Positions 7,183-14,725 of a stretch of DNA of 64,000 nucleotides are shown piece by piece (positions within the stretch are counted from its first letter, which is position 1; the number at the start of each line of letters is the position of its first letter). Both the position numbers and the translations under genes were made by a program. The stretch is taken from contig NZ_CP007440.1 in the NCBI RefSeq assembly GCF_001579845.1, positions 5,912,029 to 5,976,028 on the forward strand, written 5' to 3'. This DNA is from Rhodoplanes sp. Z2-YC6860. GTDB lineage: Bacteria > Pseudomonadota > Alphaproteobacteria > Rhizobiales > Xanthobacteraceae. A model generated the notes under the pieces. That model was given only the letters and a program-made list of their open reading frames with translations, made no database searches and was not told the DNA's origin.

Positions 7183-8457
7183 CTATTTCCCGAGCAGCAC
7201 CAGCGAGATCGCCGGAATATAGGTGATCAGCATCAGGCCGATGAAGTTGATCAGCAGGAACGGCATCACGCCACGATAGATGTTGCTGAGCGGCGTCTGG
7301 AACACCGCCTGCGAGGCGAACAGGTTCAATCCGAACGGCGGCGTGTACATGCCGATGCTGAGATTGACCGTCATCACGATGCCGAAGTGGATCGGATTCA
7401 TCCCGACCGCCTGAATGAGCGGCAGCAGCAGCGGCGTCAGGATCAGGATCGCGGCCGGCGGCTCGAGGAAGCTGCCCATGATCAACAGAATGACGTTGAT
7501 CGAAAGCAGCAGCGCCCAGGGCGGCAGGTGCAGCGACTGGACGTGCGCGACGATCGCCTGCGGCATGCCGCTGGTGGTGAGCAGCCACGAATAGAGGCCC
7601 GCCACCGTCACGATCATCAGGATCTGCGCGATCAGGAACACCGAGCTGTTGATGATGTTCCACAGCTTGGGAAAATCGACCTCGCGATGCACCACCATGG
7701 TGACGAACAGCGAGTAGATCACCGCGACGCCCGCGGCTTCGGTCGGTGTGAACACGCCGCCGTAGATGCCGCCGAAGATCACGATGATCGTGCCGAGCGA
7801 CCAACTCGCCTCCTTGGTGGTGGCCCAGATTGCCTCCCAGCGCGCGCGTGCCGTCAGCGGCAGGCGCTTCGCCCAGGCGTAGCCCATCACGTAGGCCGCG
7901 TCGATAAAGCCAATCAGCAGGCTCGGCAGGATGCCGGCGGTGAACAGCGCCACCGCCGACTGCTGCGCCGACACCGAATAGAGAATCATGGCGATCGACG
8001 GCGGGATCACCACCGCGATCGCACCCGACGAAGCGATCAGGCCGACCGAGAAGCGCTCGTTGTAGCCATTCTCGCGGAGCGACGGATAGATCATGCGGCC
8101 GACCGCGATCACGGTGCCGACCGCGGTGTGCGCCATCGCGCCGAACAACTCGGAAGCTGCAACGGTGGTCACCGCCACCGAGCCGCGGATGCCACCGATC
8201 AGCGACACCACCCAGGCGACGATGCGCCGCGCAATGCCGCCTTGGGCCATGATCTCGCCGGCGAAGACAAAGAACGGCACCGCCAGCAGCGGGAAATTGT
8301 CGAGCCCGCCGAACAGATAGGTCTGCACGGCTTCCGTCGGCACATCGGCAATGAACAGCACCGCGACGAGGCATGTCACGAGCAGCACGAGAAAGATCGG
8401 CAGCCCGAAAATGAGCAGGATCGCGGGCAACACGAAATAGACGAAAACTGCACTCAT
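7183..8457 (-). CDS. dctM: TRAP transporter large permease subunit (DctM-like)
   Basis: A 424-residue membrane protein with about 12 hydrophobic segments, the usual size and profile of the DctM/SiaM subunit. Typical motifs are FFVFAGEIMAQGGIARR near residues 62-78, ASSGAIAVVIPPSIAMILY around 146-164, and TPTEAAGVAVIYSL around 235-248. It forms the Na+-driven transport channel in the inner membrane together with DctQ, fed by the DctP binding protein. It is the last gene of the minus-strand run HpaB-like, DctP, DctQ, DctM, 36 bases after dctQ. Confidence 0.95.
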   Translation of the reverse strand: MSAVFVYFVLPAILLIFGLPIFLVLLVTCLVAVLFIADVPTEAVQTYLFGGLDNFPLLAVPFFVFAGEIMAQGGIARRIVAWVVSLIGGIRGSVAVTTVAASELFGAMAHTAVGTVIAVGRMIYPSLRENGYNERFSVGLIASSGAIAVVIPPSIAMILYSVSAQQSAVALFTAGILPSLLIGFIDAAYVMGYAWAKRLPLTARARWEAIWATTKEASWSLGTIIVIFGGIYGGVFTPTEAAGVAVIYSLFVTMVVHREVDFPKLWNIINSSVFLIAQILMIVTVAGLYSWLLTTSGMPQAIVAHVQSLHLPPWALLLSINVILLIMGSFLEPPAAILILTPLLLPLIQAVGMNPIHFGIVMTVNLSIGMYTPPFGLNLFASQAVFQTPLSNIYRGVMPFLLINFIGLMLITYIPAISLVLLGK

Positions 8458-8493
8458 CGATGGATCGCTCTGCGCATCATTGCTCGCCGGCCA

Positions 8494-8997
8494 TCAATGA
8501 CCGACCGTGTCCGAAGGCGCGCGGTCGCCTCCGGTGATCAGGCGGATGATTACCAGCAGCGCCATCAGGAACAGTCCGATCGGCACGAGCGCCTGCGGAA
8601 TGACCATCGGAAACTCGGCGGACTGGCTGCGCTGATCGAAGGCCCAGAGATCGCGGATCACCGGCCAGGCGAACCACACGATGATGAGCGCGACCGCGAT
8701 GAAGATCAGCTCGGACAAAAGCTCGAAAAACTTTTGCAGCGACGGCGGCATCATCCCGACGATGACGTCCATGCGGAGCTGCCGGCCCGACCAGGCGACC
8801 ACGCCGTTGCCGAAGAACACGCAGCCGACCATCAGGAACAGCATGATCTCCTCGGCCCAGAAGATCGAGTCGCCAAAGAAGTAGCGTCCTACGACGTTTG
8901 CGAAGTTCAGCAGGACGCTGGCAACCAGCAGGACGCCGGCAAGGATCCGGAGGACGGCAACGAGCCCACGCGCGCCCCGTAGAAGATTGTCGATCAT
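8494..8997 (-). CDS. dctQ: TRAP transporter small permease subunit (DctQ-like)
   Basis: A 167-residue protein with four hydrophobic segments, the DctQ profile. FANVVGRYFFGDSIFWAEEI (residues about 32-51) matches the conserved NVxxRYxF...W..E signature of the family, and GRQLRMDVI marks the start of the second half. It partners DctM in the inner membrane. It lies between dctP (96 bases upstream) and dctM (36 bases downstream) on the minus strand, consistent with one transcript. Confidence 0.93.
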   Translation of the reverse strand: MIDNLLRGARGLVAVLRILAGVLLVASVLLNFANVVGRYFFGDSIFWAEEIMLFLMVGCVFFGNGVVAWSGRQLRMDVIVGMMPPSLQKFFELLSELIFIAVALIIVWFAWPVIRDLWAFDQRSQSAEFPMVIPQALVPIGLFLMALLVIIRLITGGDRAPSDTVGH

Positions 8998-9092
8998 TTA
9001 GACGCCTGCGGTTGATCCGCCTCCTCGTCTTGATGGCCATCCACCTGAAAGTGCGCCGCCACCACGCGGATGGCGGCAATCCCCGCAGCGTC

Positions 9093-10118
9093 TTAGTTGG
9101 CCTTTGCCTTGGCCTCGAACAGCGCCTTGACGGTCTGGTTGAGGCCTGGCTTCGATTTCGACATATCGTCGCCGATCGTCGATATCTTGGCGATCATCGC
9201 ATCATGCTCGGCCTTGGGCAGCTTGATGGTTTCGCCACCCTTGTCCTTCCAGACTTTGTTTTGCGCGGCCCAGAACTCCTTGACGAAGGGGTTGAAATCC
9301 TTGGTGACCTTCTCGCCGTCATCAAAAACCACCTTCTGCAAATCAGCCGGCAGAGTGTCGAGCCAGCGCTTGCTCACCATGGCGATCGAATTGACGAACG
9401 GCTGCTCGGTTTCGATCACGTTCTTGGCCGTGTCGTAGTAGTGCATGGTCGTGTAGATGATGAGGCTCGTCAAAGTGCCGTCGATGGTGCCTTGCTGCAG
9501 ACCCGGCAGCACGTCGGCCAACGTCATGGCGATCGGCGAAGCGTCCATCCTGCGGATCAATTCGAGCTGGAACGGCGACGCCAGCACGCGGATTTTCTGG
9601 CCCTTGAGTTCGGAGAGTTGCTTCGTCGGCTTCTTGGTCAGAATCGACGACGGCGACATGGTCGCAAAGCCGAAACCCTGAAGTCCCTTCGCCGCTCCGA
9701 GCCCATAGACCATCTTCTTGGTGTCCGGATTGGACATCACACGCATGACCTGGTCATGATCGGTGAACAGCCCCGGCGCGGTCATCGCCTCGAAGCGCTC
9801 GTCGACACCGACCAGGAATTCCGGCGGGCCCATCCAGGCCTGGATCGAGCCAAATTGCGTGCCTTCGATCTGGCGCGGAATCGAGCCGAGCTGGCTCGCC
9901 GGATAGATTTCCGGCTTGATCCGTCCGTTGGAGTCCTTCTCGACCATCGCGGCAAAACGCTTCAGCCACTCGTGCTGCGTATCGTTGATGGTTGCGGTCG
10001 ACAGCTTCATGACGAAAACCTTGTCGGCCTGCGCTTGCGCGGCAGAGCCAGACAAAGCCACCGCCCCGGCGGCCAGGACGGCGCCGAGCGTCGACAGCAG
10101 AATATTACGGATACCCAT
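9093..10118 (-). CDS. dctP: TRAP transporter substrate-binding protein (DctP-like)
   Basis: A 341-residue periplasmic binding protein. The chosen ATG at 10118 is preceded by GGGGAGG and starts directly with a signal peptide (MGIRNILLSTLGAVLAAGAV, cleaved after AQAQA); the longer GTG reading adds 28 residues that would hide it. The DctP fold follows: VFVMKLSTATINDTQHEW, then the conserved GQKIRVLASPFQLELIRRMDASPIAM region, whose Arg normally grips the ligand carboxylate, and LQQGTIDGTLTS. The ligand is therefore probably a carboxylate. Downstream of an HpaB-type monooxygenase, it may supply an aromatic or related acid, but that is inference. Confidence 0.93.
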   Translation of the reverse strand: MGIRNILLSTLGAVLAAGAVALSGSAAQAQADKVFVMKLSTATINDTQHEWLKRFAAMVEKDSNGRIKPEIYPASQLGSIPRQIEGTQFGSIQAWMGPPEFLVGVDERFEAMTAPGLFTDHDQVMRVMSNPDTKKMVYGLGAAKGLQGFGFATMSPSSILTKKPTKQLSELKGQKIRVLASPFQLELIRRMDASPIAMTLADVLPGLQQGTIDGTLTSLIIYTTMHYYDTAKNVIETEQPFVNSIAMVSKRWLDTLPADLQKVVFDDGEKVTKDFNPFVKEFWAAQNKVWKDKGGETIKLPKAEHDAMIAKISTIGDDMSKSKPGLNQTVKALFEAKAKAN

Positions 10119-10220
10119 TCGAAAACCTCCCCTCAGTTCATAAAAGCATCGCATAGGGTCACCATACCTGACCAGTCCCCGCGCCCAAGGCGCGGCCGTC
10201 ATAACGTCGCGGATTGCTCG

Positions 10221-11687
10221 CTATTTGTGCGGCTTAGCGGTCGTATCGTAGGTTCCGAGCAGGTCATCAACCCGCCCTTCCCACTCGGTCCATGGACCGG
10301 TCTGATAGCTATAGCCGTTCATGACGAAGCCCGGCCCAGCATAGAACTTCTCATACTGCATGTGCCGGCCGGCAAAGTCGGAGCCGAGCAGGTCCCAGGC
10401 CAAGTTGAGCAGCTTCATCCGTTCCCGTGCCGATTGCCCCGGCGCCGACCAGTAGGTCTCGAACGTGTCGCGCAGCGTCTCATCCTCCAGAACCGACGCA
10501 TCGGCCGGCATCTGAAACACACCGGCCCCCATCAGCTCGCGCACGGTGTCGCAGATCTCGGAGTGATGGTTGGTGCACCAATGCAGCGCCGCATAGACGT
10601 AGCGACGGTTGACGGTGTGATAGCCGTTCGGATGCGCCTCGCCGCTGTTGATCTGGCCCATGATCAGACCTTCCAGCGTCGCCTCCATCGCGGCGAGCCG
10701 GCCGAGCGTGAACTGCACGGCCGGAACGTTCCGTGCGCCGTTCATGTCGGCGACCTTGCTGGCGATGCCGACAATCAGCTTCAGCTTCTCCAGGAAGCGG
10801 ACATTGGCCTGATGGTTGGCCATGGCATGCCCCGGCGTGCGCATATAGATCGCGCGCGTCATCTCGACATTGTCGTGGCAGAACACGCGCTCCCATGGCA
10901 CCTTCACATTTTCGAACAGCACCGCGGCGTCGTTCTCGTCGAAGCGTGACGCCAGCGGATTGTCGAACTCGCTGACCGCGTATTTCTCATAGGGCTTGCG
11001 CGACCAGATGCTGACGCCCGGCGCGTTCAGCGGCACCACGCAGGTGATCGATTCCTTCTCCTGTCCGGGCGCGACGGGTTGCAGATTGCCGCACCAGGTC
11101 TCGTGGCAGAAGGCTGTCGCGGTGCCGAGCATCTTCAGCCCGTTGATGGTGACGCCCGAATCGTCCTCGTCGACCACGCGCAGCGTCGGCGGTGTGCGCT
11201 TTTCGGCGTCCTTGGGATTCGGCAGCCGCCAGCCCTGCGGGTTGGTCACGGTGTGCGAGGCGAAGATGTCGTTCGCCCGCATGTGCCGATAATATTTCTT
11301 GATGTTCTCGCCAAAGCCTTGGCGGATCTGATCGAACATCGCCGGGTCCATGACGAGCCCGGTCACATAGCTCGGAAAATTGTCCGGCGAGCGGCCAAGG
11401 AGGCCATGAGTCCACGAAGCGATGCGCCGGTGCGTCTCATAGCGTTTGTGCAGGTCTTCACGCGTGCGCGGAAGCAGGAAGTAACTGGAGAAGGTCTCTC
11501 CGTCCTCCTCCGCGGTCATCACCTCGCGGTTCTCAGGTGCGCGCTTCCTGTCGTAGATCATCGCAAACGAATGCGCGGCGTTGCGGAACGCCGGATGCGT
11601 GGTGACGTCCTCCACCAGTTCGCGTCCGACATAGACCTTGCGGCCGTCGCGGATGCTTTCGAGATATTCCTGCCCTGTCAGTAACAT
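10221..11687 (-). CDS. HpaB-family FADH2-dependent monooxygenase (4-hydroxyphenylacetate 3-hydroxylase-like)
   Basis: A 488-residue protein spanning the whole HpaB family: N-terminal helical domain (MLLTGQEYLESIRDGRKVYV), central beta domain and C-terminal helical domain. The family uses reduced flavin from a separate reductase to hydroxylate phenolic acids. The substrate-binding Arg of GRSPD is present (Arg99), as is the His of ASHTVTNPQ (His145). However, the residue after GRSPD, Tyr in classical 4-hydroxyphenylacetate hydroxylases, is Asn103, which suggests a different substrate. No HpaC-type flavin reductase is encoded nearby. It is the first gene of the run with the TRAP transporter and divergent from the DapA-like gene. 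Confidence 0.9.
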   Translation of the reverse strand: MLLTGQEYLESIRDGRKVYVGRELVEDVTTHPAFRNAAHSFAMIYDRKRAPENREVMTAEEDGETFSSYFLLPRTREDLHKRYETHRRIASWTHGLLGRSPDNFPSYVTGLVMDPAMFDQIRQGFGENIKKYYRHMRANDIFASHTVTNPQGWRLPNPKDAEKRTPPTLRVVDEDDSGVTINGLKMLGTATAFCHETWCGNLQPVAPGQEKESITCVVPLNAPGVSIWSRKPYEKYAVSEFDNPLASRFDENDAAVLFENVKVPWERVFCHDNVEMTRAIYMRTPGHAMANHQANVRFLEKLKLIVGIASKVADMNGARNVPAVQFTLGRLAAMEATLEGLIMGQINSGEAHPNGYHTVNRRYVYAALHWCTNHHSEICDTVRELMGAGVFQMPADASVLEDETLRDTFETYWSAPGQSARERMKLLNLAWDLLGSDFAGRHMQYEKFYAGPGFVMNGYSYQTGPWTEWEGRVDDLLGTYDTTAKPHK

Positions 11688-11875
11688 CGTTGTTCTTGCA
11701 GTCCTGCCATCATTGCGCGGCGCAAAATCGCTGGCTGCGGCTGGAAGATCAAGTCCAAGTCTCGAAAGCCACTCCGCGCTGAAGCGATATCAGATGCCTG
11801 CCAAATGCATTGACAGACGTTTCGCGCAGCCACGCCGCCACGGTAAGCTTACCGCAAAGGATCAAGGAGACCGCC
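11688..11875. promoter_or_regulatory. Divergent control region, monooxygenase/TRAP versus DapA-like operon
   Basis: These 188 bases separate two divergent transcription units with related contexts (monooxygenase plus TRAP transporter on the minus strand; DapA-like lyase plus GlcG-like protein on the plus strand). Both promoters must lie here. AAGGATCAAGGAGACC just before 11876 is a good ribosome-binding site for the plus-strand gene. I could not pick out convincing -35/-10 boxes or an operator. Confidence 0.5.
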
Positions 11876-12787
11876 ATGCCGGAGCCGGGATTGATTGTCG
11901 CGCCGCTCACGCCATTCACCGAGCACCTTACGGTCGATGAGCCCGCACTGGCGCGCCAGATCGACTACATCGTCAAGGATTGCCGCGCCACGATGATCGT
12001 CGCGGCTGGGGTTGAGACGCAGGAATATACTTACCTGAGTTTCGAAGAGCGAAAGAACCTGATCCGCCGCACCATCGAACTCACCGACCGCCGCGTGCCG
12101 GTGATGGTCGGCATCTCGCACGCGTCGTTCCGCACCGCCATTGCGCTGGCGCACGAGGCCGAGCGGCTCGGCGCCGCGGCGGTCCAGCTGCTGGCGCCGT
12201 TGCGGCCGTTCGCCGGACCGCCGACGCAGGCCGATCTGCTCGCCTATTTCGAGGCGATCGGCCGCGAAACCAAGCTGCCGATCACGCTCTATCTCAATCC
12301 CGGGCCCGGCGCCGACGTGTCCATTCCCGATACGATCGCGCTCGCCAAGCTGCCGCAGGTTCAGCTCATCAAGGAGAGCTCGCGCGACCTCGCCCGTGTG
12401 TCGCGGCTCATCGTCGAGATCGACCGTGCCGGCCACGCCCGTTACTTCACCACCATGCAGATGCTGCTCGCGACGCTGCAACTCGGCGGCTCCGGCGCGA
12501 CCATGCCGCCGCCGGGGTCCGAGATCGCCCGCGCCGTGATCGATGCATTTGTCGCGAAGGACTACGAGCGCGCCGCCGAGATCCAGCTTCAATTTGCGCT
12601 GTTTCCGTCGAAGTGGATGCATCGGGGATTGGCGCCCGCAATGAAGGCCGCGATGAATCTGATCGGCGTCCCGGCCGGCGAGCCTTACCCGCCCTATGCG
12701 CCGCTGACCCACGACGAAATGACGGCGCTGGCCGCCACGCTGAAATCGACTGTGCTCGCACCACGCTTCAAAGCCGCTGCCGCTTAA
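11876..12787 (+). CDS. Dihydrodipicolinate synthase/N-acetylneuraminate lyase family protein
   Basis: A 303-residue class I aldolase-type TIM barrel. The start at 11876 follows AAGGAG and begins with the first strand (GLIVAPLTPF). The Schiff-base lysine is in LIKESS (Lys166) and the catalytic tyrosine in LYLNPGPG (Tyr139). The GTTGE loop of true DapA is replaced by GVETQEY, and no lysine-biosynthesis neighbour is present, so it is unlikely to be the DapA of lysine synthesis. Related catabolic members cleave or dehydrate 2-oxo acids or sugar acids. It is followed after 14 bases by a GlcG/HbpS-like gene and is divergent from the monooxygenase/TRAP genes, so a shared catabolic pathway is plausible. 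Confidence 0.9.
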   Translation: MPEPGLIVAPLTPFTEHLTVDEPALARQIDYIVKDCRATMIVAAGVETQEYTYLSFEERKNLIRRTIELTDRRVPVMVGISHASFRTAIALAHEAERLGAAAVQLLAPLRPFAGPPTQADLLAYFEAIGRETKLPITLYLNPGPGADVSIPDTIALAKLPQVQLIKESSRDLARVSRLIVEIDRAGHARYFTTMQMLLATLQLGGSGATMPPPGSEIARAVIDAFVAKDYERAAEIQLQFALFPSKWMHRGLAPAMKAAMNLIGVPAGEPYPPYAPLTHDEMTALAATLKSTVLAPRFKAAAA

Positions 12788-12801
12788 GGAACATCAACGC
12801 C

Positions 12802-13233
12802 ATGGCACAACAGGTCGCCCCACCCACCACGCCTTATGGCGTCCCCATCAGCCTTGCCGCAGCCAAGCAGGCGATGGCCGCAGCGGAGGCGGAAGCCACC
12901 AAGAACGGCTGGGCGGTTGCCATTGCGATCGTCGATTCCGGCGCCAATCTCGTGATGACACACCGGCTCGACAACGCGCAGCTTTCGTCGGTGCGAATCG
13001 CCGAAGCCAAGGCCAGGACCGCGGCTGAATTCCGCAGGCCCACGAAAGTTTTCGAGGATGCGATCGCGGGCGGCGGCATAGGCCTTCGTGTCCTGACCTT
13101 CGGCGCCAGCGTTGCCGAAGGCGGCGTGCCGATCGTATCCGGCGGCACCGTCGTCGGCGCGATCGGCGTGTCGGGCGTACAGTCGCATCAAGACGCGCAG
13201 ATCGCGCAGGCCGGCGCCGACGCGGTCAAATAG
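12802..13233 (+). CDS. GlcG/HbpS (heme-binding-type) family protein
   Basis: A 143-residue protein of the GlcG/HbpS fold. Seen are ISLAAAKQAMAAAEAEATKNGW (first helix), VAIVDSGANLVMTHRLDNA (central strands), SVRIAEAKARTAA (helix), and the glycine-rich end GGVPIVSGGTVVGAIGVSG, all characteristic. No signal peptide is visible, so it is probably cytoplasmic. Members often sit beside glycolate or other catabolic genes; a biochemical activity is known for only a few, including heme binding in HbpS. It follows the DapA-like gene after 14 bases and is cotranscribed with it by position. Confidence 0.9.
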   Translation: MAQQVAPPTTPYGVPISLAAAKQAMAAAEAEATKNGWAVAIAIVDSGANLVMTHRLDNAQLSSVRIAEAKARTAAEFRRPTKVFEDAIAGGGIGLRVLTFGASVAEGGVPIVSGGTVVGAIGVSGVQSHQDAQIAQAGADAVK

Positions 13234-13249
13234 CGCCTCGGAAATGCCC

Positions 13250-13277
13250 CTTTGCATTTTCGCAAATCACGTATAGA
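13250..13277 (+). promoter_or_regulatory. Weak sigma70-like promoter candidate ahead of the structured region
   Basis: CTTTGC at 13250-13255 and TATAGA at 13272-13277 are 16 bases apart and sit just upstream of the first hairpin of the structured segment. The -10-like box is good and the -35-like box is poor. It could start an RNA near 13284. No experimental support is available from sequence alone. Confidence 0.3.
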
Positions 13278-13283
13278 CGCGAT

Positions 13284-13644
13284 TCTGCCTCGCTCACTGA
13301 GGGCGTCGACTAGGGACGTCTATTTGGCGGAGCGAGGTGTGGCGCCTGCAGGCGTGGCTCGTGACCACGTCCCAGGGTGTGAGGTCATCGTCCGTCCCCG
13401 ATGAGGGGGCCGCCTTCAGTGGCAGGGCGCGGTCGGGTGAAAGCGGGCGCAAATGCCCCCTGGAGCATGGTGGGTGAAAGCCCAGCCGGTCCGATCGAAT
13501 CTCGAACGGTGGCCTCGCAACAAATCGCCACAAGTGGAGCGCCGGGAGGCGAGCGGACCTGATCGCAAAGGTCCGCGGCACCTCTCGCAAAGGTGCCCCC
13601 AAGGTGCGCCGTCTCGGCGCTCCGCGCCCTCACTCATGTGAGGG
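13284..13644 (+). ncRNA. Candidate structured RNA (chain of hairpins), unassigned family
   Basis: A 557-base gene gap (13234-13790) contains a dense run of perfect hairpins: 13288-13295 with 13330-13337 (8 bp), 13343-13354 (6 bp palindrome), 13353-13357 with 13365-13369 (5 bp), 13386-13390 with 13399-13403 (5 bp), 13445-13448 with 13455-13458, 13553-13559 with 13570-13576 (7 bp), 13577-13583 with 13591-13597 (7 bp), 13606-13611 with 13615-13620 (6 bp), and 13627-13633 with 13638-13644 (7 bp). Two GGGTGAAAG segments lie at about 13434 and 13471. No reading frame across it looks like protein. It may be a small RNA, a long leader or tail, or an inserted repeat; strand is assigned only from the promoter-like boxes upstream. 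It does not match RNase P RNA, tmRNA or a riboswitch core that I recognise. Confidence 0.5.
13627..13644. terminator. Hairpin closing the structured segment
   Basis: CCCTCAC, TCAT loop, GTGAGGG: a perfect 7-bp hairpin at the end of the hairpin chain. There is no T-run after it, so intrinsic termination on the plus strand is doubtful; it may simply be the last domain of the RNA candidate. Confidence 0.3.
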
Positions 13645-13790
13645 ACCAGGAAGAATAGAGGCGCTGGCCCCGCGCCTGCTTTGAAGGGGCCGATGAATCA
13701 CGCCTGCAAGGATGCGGAGGACACGCGGTGCGCAGACCAGCGAAGCGGCGCCGTCCTTTCGGGGGATATGACCGACAGCGAGCAGCAGTC

Positions 13791-14456
13791 TCAGGCGACG
13801 ATCTTGGCCTGCGGCCGCGATGCCGTGACCCGCGCCTCCACCGGGCGCCTGCCAGGCAACGGCTGCGTCACGAAAGCGGCGAAGCGCTTCCACAGACTTC
13901 GCGGCGGCTCACCGTTTTGCAGGGTCGCCATCGCGTCGTTGTTGGACTCGGCAAGGCAGCCGCGCATTCGGATGCCGAACCAGAACAGCGGATTCCAGCT
14001 GCGCCACACCGCCGCAGCGTCACGATACATCAGGCCGCCGGAAATCTGCGGCACGCCGCCGAACACCTGCGGCATCACGTCCGATATTTCCTGGTCGCTC
14101 AGCACGCCCCATTTCGAGAAGCCGCCCATCATCGGCGAGCTGATCGAATAGACCACGCGTCGGATGCGCGTTTCTCGGATCGGAAACGAGCACATCGGGC
14201 ACGGCTCCACGTTGGAATAGAGCGTGCAGTCAGAGAGGTCCTTGCGGCCGAGAACCCGCTGCGCCTCCGAGATTGCGATGATCTCGGCGTGGCGGGTGAC
14301 GTCGGCGTCGCGAGAAACGCGGTTGGTGGTCTCCACGACGACCTCGCCGTCGCGGCAGATCACGCAGGAGAACGGCATCTCATGAGCGCGGACGGCATCC
14401 GCCGACAGCTCAACACAGCGCCGCATCATCTTCAGATCGATATCAGAGGGATTCAT
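13791..14456 (-). CDS. Nucleoside/cytidine deaminase-like zinc hydrolase
   Basis: A 221-residue member of the CMP/dCMP/guanine/tRNA-adenosine deaminase superfamily. The zinc site is complete: HAE at residues 56-58 (His ligand, Glu proton shuttle) and PCPMC at 85-89 (two Cys ligands). The deaminase core ends near residue 150; roughly 70 further residues at the C-terminus, rich in Arg and Trp, have no match that I recognise. This is longer than TadA or guanine deaminase (about 155). It could deaminate guanine, a cytosine derivative or another base. The stop lies about 145 bases past the candidate structured RNA and the gene is not obviously in an operon. Confidence 0.88.
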   Translation of the reverse strand: MNPSDIDLKMMRRCVELSADAVRAHEMPFSCVICRDGEVVVETTNRVSRDADVTRHAEIIAISEAQRVLGRKDLSDCTLYSNVEPCPMCSFPIRETRIRRVVYSISSPMMGGFSKWGVLSDQEISDVMPQVFGGVPQISGGLMYRDAAAVWRSWNPLFWFGIRMRGCLAESNNDAMATLQNGEPPRSLWKRFAAFVTQPLPGRRPVEARVTASRPQAKIVA

Positions 14457-14725
14457 TGCTCAGCACCAACTTGCCGCAGACAGTGCGGCAGCCCCAGCCT
14501 AGCTGTGGCGGTTTGACCCGCTCCAACTGAATGATTTCAACAAGCCCCCGCCCATGCTCGAAACCAATCAATCCAACCTACGAAAAAAAGTTCCACAAAA
14601 CCTTAACTAAGTTCCCATTTGGGGTGCAGTCCCGCAAGGGTTCGAATCGAGAAGCTTTAGGGCCGGACGGCCCGCCTGTAACGTATCTGTCGGGATTCCC
14701 CACGATTTGGTTCAAGCCGGAGCGT

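Noticed and set aside
7021-8982. 653-residue open frame on the plus strand across the TRAP genes
   Set aside because: Antisense to dctM and dctQ, and extremely rich in Arg, Gln, Asp and His, a composition produced by reading GC-rich genes backwards.
13430-13500. Resemblance of GGTGGGTGAAAGCCC to group II intron domain V
   Set aside because: The AGC triad and bulge pattern of domain V are not there, and no intron-encoded reverse transcriptase or exon boundary was found.
13430-13500. Possible cobalamin riboswitch from GGTGAAA-like words
   Set aside because: The conserved GCTGCCCCCGCAACTGT-type box is missing, and the next gene downstream is on the opposite strand.
13385-13641. Open frames on both strands through the hairpin-rich segment
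   Set aside because: Arg/Pro/Ala-rich translations without ribosome-binding sites, and the segment is dominated by perfect hairpins.
14620-14665. tRNA-like TTCGAATC word
   Set aside because: The flanking bases cannot form the T-stem, and no acceptor stem or anticodon arm is present.
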